Positions 15,318-23,406 of a DNA stretch of 64,000 bases are shown one piece after another. The stretch is from IMG/VR virus record IMGVR_UViG_3300005264_000006, positions 1 to 64,000 of that record; one strand, given 5' to 3'. The DNA is from a virus. The notes under the pieces are model-generated. The model was not told the origin of the DNA. It ran no database searches and saw only the letters and a list, made by a program, of their open reading frames with translations. A program made the position numbers and the translations under genes. Each line of letters starts with the position of its first letter. Positions within the stretch are counted from its first letter, which is position 1.

Positions 15318-15513
15318 AGAAACATTAGAAAAAATAGAGGAAATTTTATATTATTGGCTTATGGATATTAATGCTGGAGATAGAGATGAATATGTTATTG
15401 GTGATATGTTTATATATGAAATTATACATAAATTTTTTCCGGATTTAGTTAAAGAATTAAAAAAAATTAAAAAAAATCCACCGATGAGAGTAAATTACTT
15501 TGGAAAACATTAG
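15307..15513 (+). CDS. Small hypothetical protein
   Basis: A 68-residue mostly helical protein, acidic at the N-terminus and basic at the C-terminus (KELKKIKKNPP). It overlaps the ERCC4-like gene by 11 bases and the helicase gene by 14 bases, which fits translational coupling. No family recognised; perhaps a helicase or nuclease partner. Confidence 0.5.
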   Translation: MKNEETLEKIEEILYYWLMDINAGDRDEYVIGDMFIYEIIHKFFPDLVKELKKIKKNPPMRVNYFGKH

Positions 15514-18214
15514 AAAAATAATATCACAAGAGTGTTTAGAACACGTACGATATGGTAAGGGAAATTTAGTATATCGTACATTTACTGGTTGTTATGATGA
15601 AGACACAAAAATATTAACAAAAAAGGGTTGGATTCCGTTTAGAATATTAACAACTAATGATAAAGTTGCATGTCTTAGTAAAAACAATGAAATGTATTGG
15701 CACAATCCATCAGTGATACAAAAATTTTATTATAAAGGAAAAATGATAAAAATGTCTCATAGTTCACATGATTTACTTGTAACACCAGTTCATAACATGT
15801 TTCTAAGAAAACAAGACAAAAAAGAATTTGAGTTTATAAAAGCAAAAGATTGTGATTTATATTATTACGATGTTTTAAATACCGTCGATTGGAAAGGAAA
15901 AGAAGTAGAATATTTTAAATGCGGAAAAGAAAAATATTACATGGATGACTTTTTAGAATTTCTCGGATTGTACATATCGGATGGTTTTGTTAACAGTAAT
16001 GAAAAATTTTATTTCTCTTCCATTGATTTACATAATTATTTAAAAAAAATAGACAAATCTCTTGATAAATACATCCCGCAAGAATTTATGGATTTAAGTA
16101 AAAGACAGTTAAAAATATTGTTTGATTCTTTAATGAAAGGAAACGGTTCTATTAATAATCAAACCCCTTTTTACACAAACTCAAAAAAATTAAGAGATAA
16201 TTTTCAAGAGTTGTGTATAAAAATTGGTTATAATAGTACAACAAAATTTAGAAATAGAAAATCAAAAATTGATGATAGAATAAAACAAGATAAAAATTAT
16301 GAAATTACAATTACTAAAAACAAATTTCACGGTGTTGGTAAGAGGTTTAAAAGTTTCTCTGAAGAAAATTATGACGGAATGGTGTATTGTTGTACAGTAC
16401 CGGAACATGTAATTTGTGTCAAAAGAAATGGAAAAATAACCTGGTGTGGTAATTCTGGTAAAACAACTACAGTATTAAAGACGTTATATGAATCCAAGGA
16501 TGGTTTTAGTTGGATGTATTTTGCACCTTATCACAAGGTAATTCAAGAGAATATGGAATTATCAAAAGTGATAGATTTTTCCAACGATTGGATTCATCTT
16601 TTATCAAGAAGACATTTATGCTTGTCAAAAGAATATAAAGAACTATCAAAACACGGGGTAAATATACAACCGTTTTGTGAGAACTTCTGTACACTAAAAG
16701 ATACTCGTTGTCCTTATTATGAAAATCTACGAAAATTAAGAGAGTATCCTTATTGTTTTGCCGGTGTTCATGCCCATATTCCCACTCTGTTACAAAAAAT
16801 ATTGTATGAGAAATGGAAAGGTAGACCTTTTTTCTCTTATTATGATGTTATCGTAATAGATGAATTTCCTTACAATTCTATTTATAGCCAAGTATCTTTA
16901 GGAAGAAAAGATATAACTAAACAAATAGACACATTGGATTTGATGGAATTAGATGGTAAATTAGAACATGTAATAAGATATTTATTAGAGAGAATGCTTA
17001 TTGCTGTTGATAGTGCAAAAGGATTAGATCACGATGATTTAAAAAGAGTATTAGTAGAAGCAAGAGGATTAAATGTAGATACATATAAGGAAACATATGA
17101 CTTACAAATGTTAGAGTTGGTTAGAAGGAAAAAAATAAAAAGTCCTCCCGAAGATATCTTGCATTATATATTAGAAATAATTAAAAGACAACCTTCAAGA
17201 GACAAATTAGAATGGGTAATTCATAAAACAGTAGAAACAGTTTGGCACAAATCAAGACTATATCTAACAATTTCTAATATACCTTACTTTAAAAACTTAC
17301 CGGTTAAAGTTATAGCCTTAGATGGAACAGCGGATTTACCTGTTTGGAAGTCTGTTTTAGGAGATGATTGTACAGCAATAACATTTGATTTACAATATAA
17401 AAATGTATACCAAATGATTGGAGCAAGAAACCCCACTAGTACTATAGTTAAAAGTGGTGAATTATCTTCTTCCGGTTTAAGATTATATGAATTGTTAAAA
17501 AGAATTTGTGAATATAAGAAAAGAAAATATAAAGTATCGGGTTATAAAGTTAAAGAAGTTAATGTTTTGATTTGTTGTAGTTATAGAATTCAACAACTAT
17601 TAAAAAAGAAATTTAAGAAGGATAAGATAACAAACTTTGAGTTTGCTACATTTTATAAGTTACGCTCACGAAATTCATATTATGAATATTGTGATACTTG
17701 TGTCTTGTTTCACGAACCAAATATTCCGCCATTTCAAACAGAAATAATAAAGAATGTTCTGAATTTTGATTACGACACGATTAGATTAATTCATAGAGAA
17801 GATGAAATGAAACAAGGAATTGGTAGATTAAGACAAAACATACCGGTTACTCCACAAGGAAGAAAGAGAGAAAAATTACGTGAAATATTTATATTTTCAT
17901 CCACCGGTTATAAGAAATTATTTCCAGACGCAAGATACATGAGATATGGAGATATGCTTTCTTATGTAAGTGGCGGGAAAAAGAGATTATATTTTGATAC
18001 AATTAGAAATTTTATTACAGAACATACACCAATTTCAAAAACAAAATTAGGAAAACATTTAGATTTGTCATATTCAAAAGTAAATAGACTTGTTAGTATT
18101 TTAGAAAAAGAAGGAGACGTAAAAGTGGAGTGGGGAAAAATTACATGGATTAAAAAACCCACTTTAGAAGATGAAGAAAGATACTTAATAAAAATAGGAG
18201 GCGTGACATGGTAA
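15500..18214 (+). CDS. SF2 helicase, XPD/DinG-like with Fe-S cysteines, interrupted by an intein
   Basis: A 904-codon gene; the mature protein would be about 616 residues. The P-loop is rebuilt by splicing: TFTG joins SGKTTT to give G-S-G-K-T-T, with the intein inside Walker A. After it comes a cysteine region PFCENFCTLKDTRCPYY followed by CFAGVHAHIP, between Walker A and Walker B as in XPD, DinG and RTEL, where it binds 4Fe-4S. Walker B is VIVIDEFP. Further motifs are ALDGTAD (motif III-like) and KQGIGRLRQNIP (motif VI, Q-x-x-G-R-x-x-R). The C-terminus is a winged-helix-like domain (ISKTKLGKHLDLSYSKVNRLV). The only upstream start is TTG at 15500. Likely a replicative or repair helicase of the virus. 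Confidence 0.82.
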   Translation: MENIRKIISQECLEHVRYGKGNLVYRTFTGCYDEDTKILTKKGWIPFRILTTNDKVACLSKNNEMYWHNPSVIQKFYYKGKMIKMSHSSHDLLVTPVHNMFLRKQDKKEFEFIKAKDCDLYYYDVLNTVDWKGKEVEYFKCGKEKYYMDDFLEFLGLYISDGFVNSNEKFYFSSIDLHNYLKKIDKSLDKYIPQEFMDLSKRQLKILFDSLMKGNGSINNQTPFYTNSKKLRDNFQELCIKIGYNSTTKFRNRKSKIDDRIKQDKNYEITITKNKFHGVGKRFKSFSEENYDGMVYCCTVPEHVICVKRNGKITWCGNSGKTTTVLKTLYESKDGFSWMYFAPYHKVIQENMELSKVIDFSNDWIHLLSRRHLCLSKEYKELSKHGVNIQPFCENFCTLKDTRCPYYENLRKLREYPYCFAGVHAHIPTLLQKILYEKWKGRPFFSYYDVIVIDEFPYNSIYSQVSLGRKDITKQIDTLDLMELDGKLEHVIRYLLERMLIAVDSAKGLDHDDLKRVLVEARGLNVDTYKETYDLQMLELVRRKKIKSPPEDILHYILEIIKRQPSRDKLEWVIHKTVETVWHKSRLYLTISNIPYFKNLPVKVIALDGTADLPVWKSVLGDDCTAITFDLQYKNVYQMIGARNPTSTIVKSGELSSSGLRLYELLKRICEYKKRKYKVSGYKVKEVNVLICCSYRIQQLLKKKFKKDKITNFEFATFYKLRSRNSYYEYCDTCVLFHEPNIPPFQTEIIKNVLNFDYDTIRLIHREDEMKQGIGRLRQNIPVTPQGRKREKLREIFIFSSTGYKKLFPDARYMRYGDMLSYVSGGKKRLYFDTIRNFITEHTPISKTKLGKHLDLSYSKVNRLVSILEKEGDVKVEWGKITWIKKPTLEDEERYLIKIGGVTW
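15590..16453 (+). other. Intein in the Walker A motif of the helicase
   Basis: In-frame intein of about 288 residues. It starts with Cys in CYDEDTKILTKKGW (block A) and ends CGN before the +1 Ser of SGKTT. The penultimate residue is Gly, not the usual His. Block B is VTPVHNM. The homing-endonuclease part has FLGLYISDG (Asp kept) and a second stretch LFDSLMKGNG (Asn in the acidic place). Until it splices, the helicase has no P-loop. Confidence 0.92.
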
Positions 18215-18271
18215 AATATTTACAGGGTGATTTAAATTCCTACGATAACGGATGAAGAATTTAAAGAATAC

Positions 18272-18616
18272 ATGTCTCTTAAGAGGAAAGAAGTTGAGAG
18301 ACGAGAAGCAATTGACAAAACAATAATCAAAGGAGTTAGAGCAATTAGAAAATGGAGGAATGATCTAAAAACTCCGCGAGGTTATGCCACCATTTTTACC
18401 AATATATTAAACGAAGAATGGAAGAAAAGGGATTATCCGGAATCTTTCGTTCTTGATAGATGGAAAGTAGTGCGTAACTACTTAACTCCTGTTATTTATG
18501 TAAAGGGAGGAAAACATAACATACGACATACATTTAGACGATATATGAAAGAATACGGATGGTTGATGAGAATTGATCGTTCGTATGGTTTATTTGAAGT
18601 AACGAAAATTATTTAA
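18272..18616 (+). CDS. Hypothetical basic protein
   Basis: A 114-residue basic, helix-rich protein with many Arg and Lys (SLKRKEVERREAIDK, RHTFRRYMKEYG) that may bind nucleic acid. The only ATG is at 18272, but the frame is open from 18236 and a perfect GGTGAT site at 18225-18230 is well spaced for an ATT start at 18236, adding the residues PTITDEEFKEY. A 15-codon ORF from ATG 18208 covers the same leader in another frame. No family recognised. Confidence 0.55.
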   Translation: MSLKRKEVERREAIDKTIIKGVRAIRKWRNDLKTPRGYATIFTNILNEEWKKRDYPESFVLDRWKVVRNYLTPVIYVKGGKHNIRHTFRRYMKEYGWLMRIDRSYGLFEVTKII

Positions 18617-18625
18617 ATAACTATA

Positions 18626-18633
18626 TTTATAAA
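18626..18633 (+). promoter_or_regulatory. TATA box TTTATAAA ahead of the glycosyltransferase genes
   Basis: A perfect TTTATAAA lies 28 bases before the ATG at 18661, the distance at which archaeal RNA polymerase starts. No ribosome-binding site precedes the ATG, which fits a leaderless or nearly leaderless transcript. The bacterial -35/-10 pattern is not evident. Confidence 0.45.
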
Positions 18634-18660
18634 ATAATAAAAGAGTTAATATGAATTAAA

Positions 18661-19920
18661 ATGTTAATAGATAAAATAAAGAATAGAATAGTATGCCTGT
18701 CGCAGGACCCAAAGACGATATTCAGTTATGGTTTACAAGTATTGGAACTTATTAAGGGATTACCAAAACATCAATTCCATGTTATAAGTTCTCAATACCA
18801 ATATGGAAGACCGTATGAAGATAAAAATTATTCTTATGTAACTTGGGCAAATGAGGGAGATCAAGCAAGAACAACATCAACACTTAAAAAGGTTATTGAG
18901 TACACATATCCTATTTGTGTTTTTTCTATGGGTGATATACATCATCATCCCGGTGTTAATATTGGTAAACCTCTTCAAGTTCCATGGGTTTCTTGGTTTC
19001 CATGGGATAATCACGATGTACCTGCGATGTTAAGAGCACAACAAGCTATAATGGCACCCGATATAAAAGTTACAATGAATAAATTTTCATTTGACTTGAT
19101 GAATCAATACAATCTACAAGTTGATGAATGGATTTATAATATTGTTAATACTCAAGTATTTCGACCGTTAAATAAAGAAGAATTTGATAAACAACAAACG
19201 ATTAAACAAAATCCAAACATTCAAGGAAAGAAAATTCTATTATTCGTTGGAAGACCATCTTGGAGAAAAAATTTAGAATTTCTTATGGGTGCATTTAAAG
19301 AATTATGTAGAAGAAGAGATGATGTAATGCTTTATTTACATGTTGATTTTGAAGATCAAGGAATACCGGATAAACCTGACTTAAATAAGTTAATTCACGG
19401 TTTAGGTCTAAAAGAAAAAATGTTGTCAACCGAACAAAATAGATGGACAACCGGAGTAGATTCATTTTTTCTTAATAGGCTCTACAACTTTTGTGACTTA
19501 TATGTTTCTCCTCACGGTGGAGAAGGTTTTGGTTTACCTGTTTGTGAAGCAATGGCAACAGGAACTCCGTTTGTTGCTACCGATTGTACTTCCATGCCGG
19601 AATTTGCAGGTAATGATGAACGGGGTCTTCTTGCTAAAGTAGAAAAAAATATAAGAGAAAAGGGAGTTTTGAGACCTTGGGTTGATGTAAAAGATTTTGT
19701 TAATAAAATAGATTGGTTACTTGATAATGATGATGTAAGAAAAAGAATGGGAGAAAATGGAATGAAGTGGGTTAAAAAGAATTGTTCACATAATGTAATA
19801 GTTCCGCAATGGAGAAAAGTATTTACAAGGTTGGATATACCATTTTGCAGTATCGATAAAAGAAAAACCGAACTTGAGTGGTCAGAAAGATATGCACATG
19901 CTGAGGTGATGGAACAATGA
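18661..19920 (+). CDS. GT4-like glycosyltransferase
   Basis: A 419-residue GT-B glycosyltransferase. The C-terminal donor-binding half is clear: KILLFVGRPSWRKNLEFLM (strand and K of the family's GRxxxxKg), then SPHGGEGFGLPVCEAMATGTPFVA, the classic E-x7-E of GT4 (Glu in GEGFG and Glu in CEAMA). The N-terminal half has the expected strands and GDIHHHPGVN. It has no signal or membrane segment. A TATA box lies just upstream, and a second GT4 gene follows in an ATGA overlap. It probably adds a sugar to a glycan carried by the virion or host surface. Confidence 0.88.
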   Translation: MLIDKIKNRIVCLSQDPKTIFSYGLQVLELIKGLPKHQFHVISSQYQYGRPYEDKNYSYVTWANEGDQARTTSTLKKVIEYTYPICVFSMGDIHHHPGVNIGKPLQVPWVSWFPWDNHDVPAMLRAQQAIMAPDIKVTMNKFSFDLMNQYNLQVDEWIYNIVNTQVFRPLNKEEFDKQQTIKQNPNIQGKKILLFVGRPSWRKNLEFLMGAFKELCRRRDDVMLYLHVDFEDQGIPDKPDLNKLIHGLGLKEKMLSTEQNRWTTGVDSFFLNRLYNFCDLYVSPHGGEGFGLPVCEAMATGTPFVATDCTSMPEFAGNDERGLLAKVEKNIREKGVLRPWVDVKDFVNKIDWLLDNDDVRKRMGENGMKWVKKNCSHNVIVPQWRKVFTRLDIPFCSIDKRKTELEWSERYAHAEVMEQ

Positions 19921-21015
19921 TTGATATAACTTGGCTTAATAACTTCGGTCCCAATGGATATATTAATAGGTTAAACCTATAATACCATAAATGGTATTTG
20001 TGGCAGAGGTTATGTTAAAATTCTTCAAGAACTCGGTTATAATGTAAAGATATATCCTTATCCTTATATGAATGAAAACGACGAATTGTTTCCTTTAACA
20101 AAAACTAAAGTAGAAAATCCTTTAGACGTGTATCATGCGATTCCAACAGTTTTAAAAGAAGCATTCTATACTGTGACCGAAGTTAGAAATCCACCTGACT
20201 TCATGGCTTACCCGTTAAAAAAAGCAAAAATTATTTTGACACAATCTAAATTTTGTAAAGAGTCGTTTAGTAAGGTTACCGACCCTAAGAAAATACATGT
20301 AATTAATTTTCCGTTTTTTAAAGGTCAGTTTGAACCTGTTGGTCCACAATATAAGTTACACATAAAAAAGAAACATAAGTTTAAATTTTTTAGTGTAGCA
20401 AGAGTAGATGTAAGAAAGAACGTAGATACATTAATGAGAGCATTTGCTGAAGTATTTGGTGATAATGAAGATGTTTGTTTAATAATGAAATTAGGAAGTG
20501 ATAGATATTGCATTCCTAAAATGTTTTACGAATTAAATCTTCCTAAAAACATATATTGGATGACAGAATATGTTGAAGACACATCAATGCTTTATAGAGC
20601 AATGGATGCTTATGTTACCGCAGATTGTGGAGAAGGATGGGGAGCTCCAACCACTGAAGCTTTGTTATGTGGGATTCCAACAATAGCTCCCAGACATTCC
20701 GGTCATCTTGATTATATGAATGACGATAATTCTTTCTTAGTAGATGTTGGTGACTGGGAATATATCGGTTATAGAAAAGATAATCTTTATCCGGATTTGT
20801 TAGCACCGCAATTAGAGTGGAAAAGACCAAAAATTGAGTCATTAAAAGAACAGATGTGGGATTGCTATCAAAAATTTAAAGATAGGAGTAGAGAATCGAT
20901 ATTAGAAGATCCTCTCATTAAGAATGGATTAGAAGTAAATAAAATAGTGAACAAGGAATATATAGGAGAACAATTAAAACAAGCTTTTTCGTGGTACGAA
21001 ACTGAATACAGGTGA
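19917..21015 (+). CDS. GT4-like glycosyltransferase with an internal frame break near codon 19
   Basis: The conserved part runs from 20068 to 21015 and has KFKFFSVARVDVRKNVDTLM and ADCGEGWGAPTTEALLCGIPTIAP, the E-x7-E donor site of GT4 enzymes. The region upstream of ATG 20068 also reads as this protein (INGICGRGYVKILQELGYN), back to 19975. A good start, ATG at 19917 in an ATGA overlap with the previous gene, gives MIDITWLNNFGPNGYINR, typical for the family's N-terminus, but its frame stops at 19980-19982. Skipping one base within TTAAACC at 19971-19977 joins both into about 365 residues. It may be a frame-shifted gene, a sequencing error at the A-run, or programmed +1 shifting. Starting at 20068 would lose part of the acceptor domain. 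Confidence 0.75.
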
Positions 21016-21155
21016 TTATTATACAAAAGGGAATTTATGAAAACTGTGGAATGATTTGTGAGAAATCTGAATTTCATACTATATCTGGGAAACATAAAAG
21101 GAACGTAAATAATTATATAGAACTATGTAATTCGTGTCATAAAGTTAGTAGATGA
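21012..21155 (+). CDS. HNH-like mini-protein
   Basis: A 47-residue ORF starting with GTG in a GTGA overlap with the glycosyltransferase stop. It has C-x4-C (NCGMIC), then FHTISGKHKRNVNNYIELCNSCHK. This is the shape of the HNH core: His, a central Asn, and the final C-x-x-C-H. It is shorter than active HNH nucleases, so it may be a remnant of a homing endonuclease or a small free-standing DNA-binding protein. Its own stop lies just before the GAGG site of the next gene. Confidence 0.5.
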   Translation: MIIIQKGIYENCGMICEKSEFHTISGKHKRNVNNYIELCNSCHKVSR

Positions 21156-21165
21156 GGTTTAAATA

Positions 21166-23277
21166 ATGCCGAGAGAAAAAATAAGATTAACACAGGAACA
21201 GATAGATGATGCCAAAGCTCAATATAAAACTTACACTGCTCAAGCAAAATATTTAGGAGTAAGTGATGATGTTTATAGGCGTGAAAGAAAACGACTATTA
21301 AGGAGGAAGAGCTTTGATGATAAAGTAAAATATTTAACAGAAAGAGATCCAAAATTAGAATTAACAAAAAAAAGAACGATAGAAGCTCTAAAAAAGGAGT
21401 GCGAAAGTGTTTACGAAAGATCAAGAAAAACAATAGGATATAATGAAGTTACTTTTGATCTAGGAGACGATGATTGTGCTGTTAAATTAGATTGTGATTG
21501 GCATATCGGTAATGAGATGACAAACTTACCAAGGTGGGCAGAAGACATAGAAATTACAATTAAAACACCTAGGCTGTTTACAATATTAAATGGAGATTAT
21601 ACTGATAATTTAGATGCAATTAGTAAAGGATACGAATCCTTAATAACTGTGCCAGAAGCCAAAAATAAAGTTAAGGATGCTGTTATGATGATGGGTAGGA
21701 AAGTTCTTGGAACAATTCAGGGTTGTTTCTTAGAAGGAACACCAGTTGTAGCAGATGATTATACAATGAAACCAATTGAAACAATTGAAAAAGTACTTGG
21801 TAGTGATAAAACATACAATGTAAAAAAACACTGGAACGATAATTATACAAAAGATGGAATATACAAAATTTCTTATATGGGTAATACAGTGTATAGCATT
21901 CATGCGACAGCAGATCACCCATTTTATGGAATAAAACGAAAAAATTTAATTTGTCCTTATAGAAAAAACAATAGATTTTGTAAAGGCATTAACTCAAGAA
22001 ATAGTGCATATTGTAAAAAATATTGTAAAGAAAAACCAAACATGGATTTAGACGTAATACTATCGGAAAATTTAGAAATAGGAGATTTCTTATATATTCC
22101 AAAACCAAAAGATCCAAGAGGAAATAAGTTTACAATGGAAGATATGGAGATTTTTGGGTGGTATTTGGTAGAAGGCTCGTTGACCGTGACAAAAAATGTA
22201 GTTTTTAGTTTTGGAATAAAAGATTTAAAATATGCTAAAAGAATAAAAAAATTAATAAAAAAAGGTCATTCAAATAAAATTTCTTCTATTTCACTTAAAA
22301 AAAGAAAAAACAAAAATGTATATACCTTATATGTCGGTGGAAGAGATTTTGCAAATTGGATTTATAAATATTGTGGAAGACATTCACATTCTAAAAAATT
22401 GCATATAGATGTAATCAATGAATCTAACGAAAAATTAGCTAAACTTGTTGATTGTTTTAGATTAGGAAATGGTCACACTAGAGATAACAATGGTTTAGAT
22501 ATAACTTTGACAACAATTTCAGAAGATTTAGCTTGGCAATTGTGGAATATTCTTCTTAGAATCGGAGAATTTGCTTCAATAAGAAAACAAGATAGATCAA
22601 AAATGTCCAAAAATTATAAGATAAATGGACATGTTGTAAAACACAACTATGATTTTTTTGCTATAAATTATAGACCACATAGAAAACAGTTTAAATTCTG
22701 TGAAACGGAAAAGGGATATTTTGTTCCAATAACAAAAATAGAATTTGAAGAGTATGAAGGAAATGTTAAAAATTTAACAGTAAATTCAATTGAACATTTA
22801 ATTAGACCTTGTGGTGTGATAGTCAGCCAATGCCACGATGAGTGGTTCTTCAAACAAGATTCATGGGACATTTCTCAATATTTAGCCGATCATTCTGATG
22901 GATATTGGCTTGGTTTTAGAGGTAAATTAAATCTAAAAGTAGGTGAACAAACATATAAAATCTACACGAGACATAAGTATAGAAGACATTCAACCGATAA
23001 TTTAACATGGGGCATGTTATACAAGTTTAGAAAGTTAAAAGAACCTGTTGATATTATGATGAGCGGTCATCACCATCAACCGACCATAAGAGTAGCTCAC
23101 GATAGAGGTCAAATAGTTTATTTAGCAATGGGTGGTTCTTATAAACCGTATGATAGGTTCATAGAACATAGAGACATAGATGAAGGCGTGGCTTTAATGC
23201 CCGCTTTCTACTTACGTTCTGACAAGCACGATATAACCCCATTTATAGATTTCAGATCAATATCTGATTATCTATAA
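21166..23277 (+). CDS. Calcineurin-like metallophosphoesterase, interrupted by an intein
   Basis: A 703-codon gene; the spliced product would be about 334 residues. The metal-binding motifs of the family are in order: LDCDWHIGN (D-x-H), LNGDYTDN (G-D-x-x-D), GCHDEW made by splicing (the GNH[D/E] box), a late His in YTRHKYRRH, and SGHHHQP (G-H-x-H). The box has Cys where Asn is usual; this Cys is also the intein's +1 nucleophile. The N-terminal 70 residues look like a helix-turn-helix (LTQEQIDDAKAQYKTYTAQAKYLGVS). Substrate unknown: DNA ends, cyclic nucleotides or phosphates are all possible. A GAGG site precedes the ATG. Confidence 0.83.
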   Translation: MPREKIRLTQEQIDDAKAQYKTYTAQAKYLGVSDDVYRRERKRLLRRKSFDDKVKYLTERDPKLELTKKRTIEALKKECESVYERSRKTIGYNEVTFDLGDDDCAVKLDCDWHIGNEMTNLPRWAEDIEITIKTPRLFTILNGDYTDNLDAISKGYESLITVPEAKNKVKDAVMMMGRKVLGTIQGCFLEGTPVVADDYTMKPIETIEKVLGSDKTYNVKKHWNDNYTKDGIYKISYMGNTVYSIHATADHPFYGIKRKNLICPYRKNNRFCKGINSRNSAYCKKYCKEKPNMDLDVILSENLEIGDFLYIPKPKDPRGNKFTMEDMEIFGWYLVEGSLTVTKNVVFSFGIKDLKYAKRIKKLIKKGHSNKISSISLKKRKNKNVYTLYVGGRDFANWIYKYCGRHSHSKKLHIDVINESNEKLAKLVDCFRLGNGHTRDNNGLDITLTTISEDLAWQLWNILLRIGEFASIRKQDRSKMSKNYKINGHVVKHNYDFFAINYRPHRKQFKFCETEKGYFVPITKIEFEEYEGNVKNLTVNSIEHLIRPCGVIVSQCHDEWFFKQDSWDISQYLADHSDGYWLGFRGKLNLKVGEQTYKIYTRHKYRRHSTDNLTWGMLYKFRKLKEPVDIMMSGHHHQPTIRVAHDRGQIVYLAMGGSYKPYDRFIEHRDIDEGVALMPAFYLRSDKHDITPFIDFRSISDYL
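21724..22830 (+). other. Intein in the GNHD box of the metallophosphoesterase
   Basis: In-frame intein of about 369 residues, starting Cys in CFLEGTPVVADDYTM and ending Ser-Gln before the +1 Cys of CHDEW. A C-terminal Gln in place of Asn is a known but minority form that splices more slowly. Block B is ATADHPFYGI. LAGLIDADG-like stretches are FGWYLVEGS (Glu kept) and LVDCFRLGNG (Asn in the acidic place). A four-Cys stretch from CPYRKNNRFCKG to YCKKYC could bind zinc. Confidence 0.9.
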
Positions 23278-23309
23278 TTATTTATTTTTTCTTAAAAAAA
23301 GAAAATATA

Positions 23310-23334
23310 CTTTAAATAACTTAAAAAGAACATG
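23310..23334 (+). promoter_or_regulatory. Promoter-like element (TTTAAATA ... CTTAAAAAGAACATG)
   Basis: The stretch ACTTTAAATAACTTAAAAAGAACATG resembles two leftward elements at 35.8 and 54.0 kb (CTTTATAAAGCTTAAAAACAACATG). The TATA-like core is at 23311-23318, and a possible start lies about 25 bases downstream, before the small ORF at 23349 and the gene at 23407. Confidence 0.4.
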
Positions 23335-23348
23335 TAGGTATAGGTAAA

Positions 23349-23405
23349 ATGAAAAAAGTTTGCACGAAATATCAAAAAGAATCGACATCTCCACGAGATA
23401 CCTAA
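23349..23405 (+). CDS. Possible 18-residue peptide
   Basis: A tiny ORF (MKKVCTKYQKESTSPRDT) after TAGGT, just downstream of a promoter-like element and one base before the next gene. It may be a leader peptide or chance. Confidence 0.2.
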   Translation: MKKVCTKYQKESTSPRDT

Positions 23406-23406
23406 A

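Noticed and set aside
16551-16565. AATATGGAATTATC inside the helicase gene resembles the shared gene-end motif
   Set aside because: It is in the middle of the coding region (N-M-E-L-S-K) with no stop or start, so it is a chance match.
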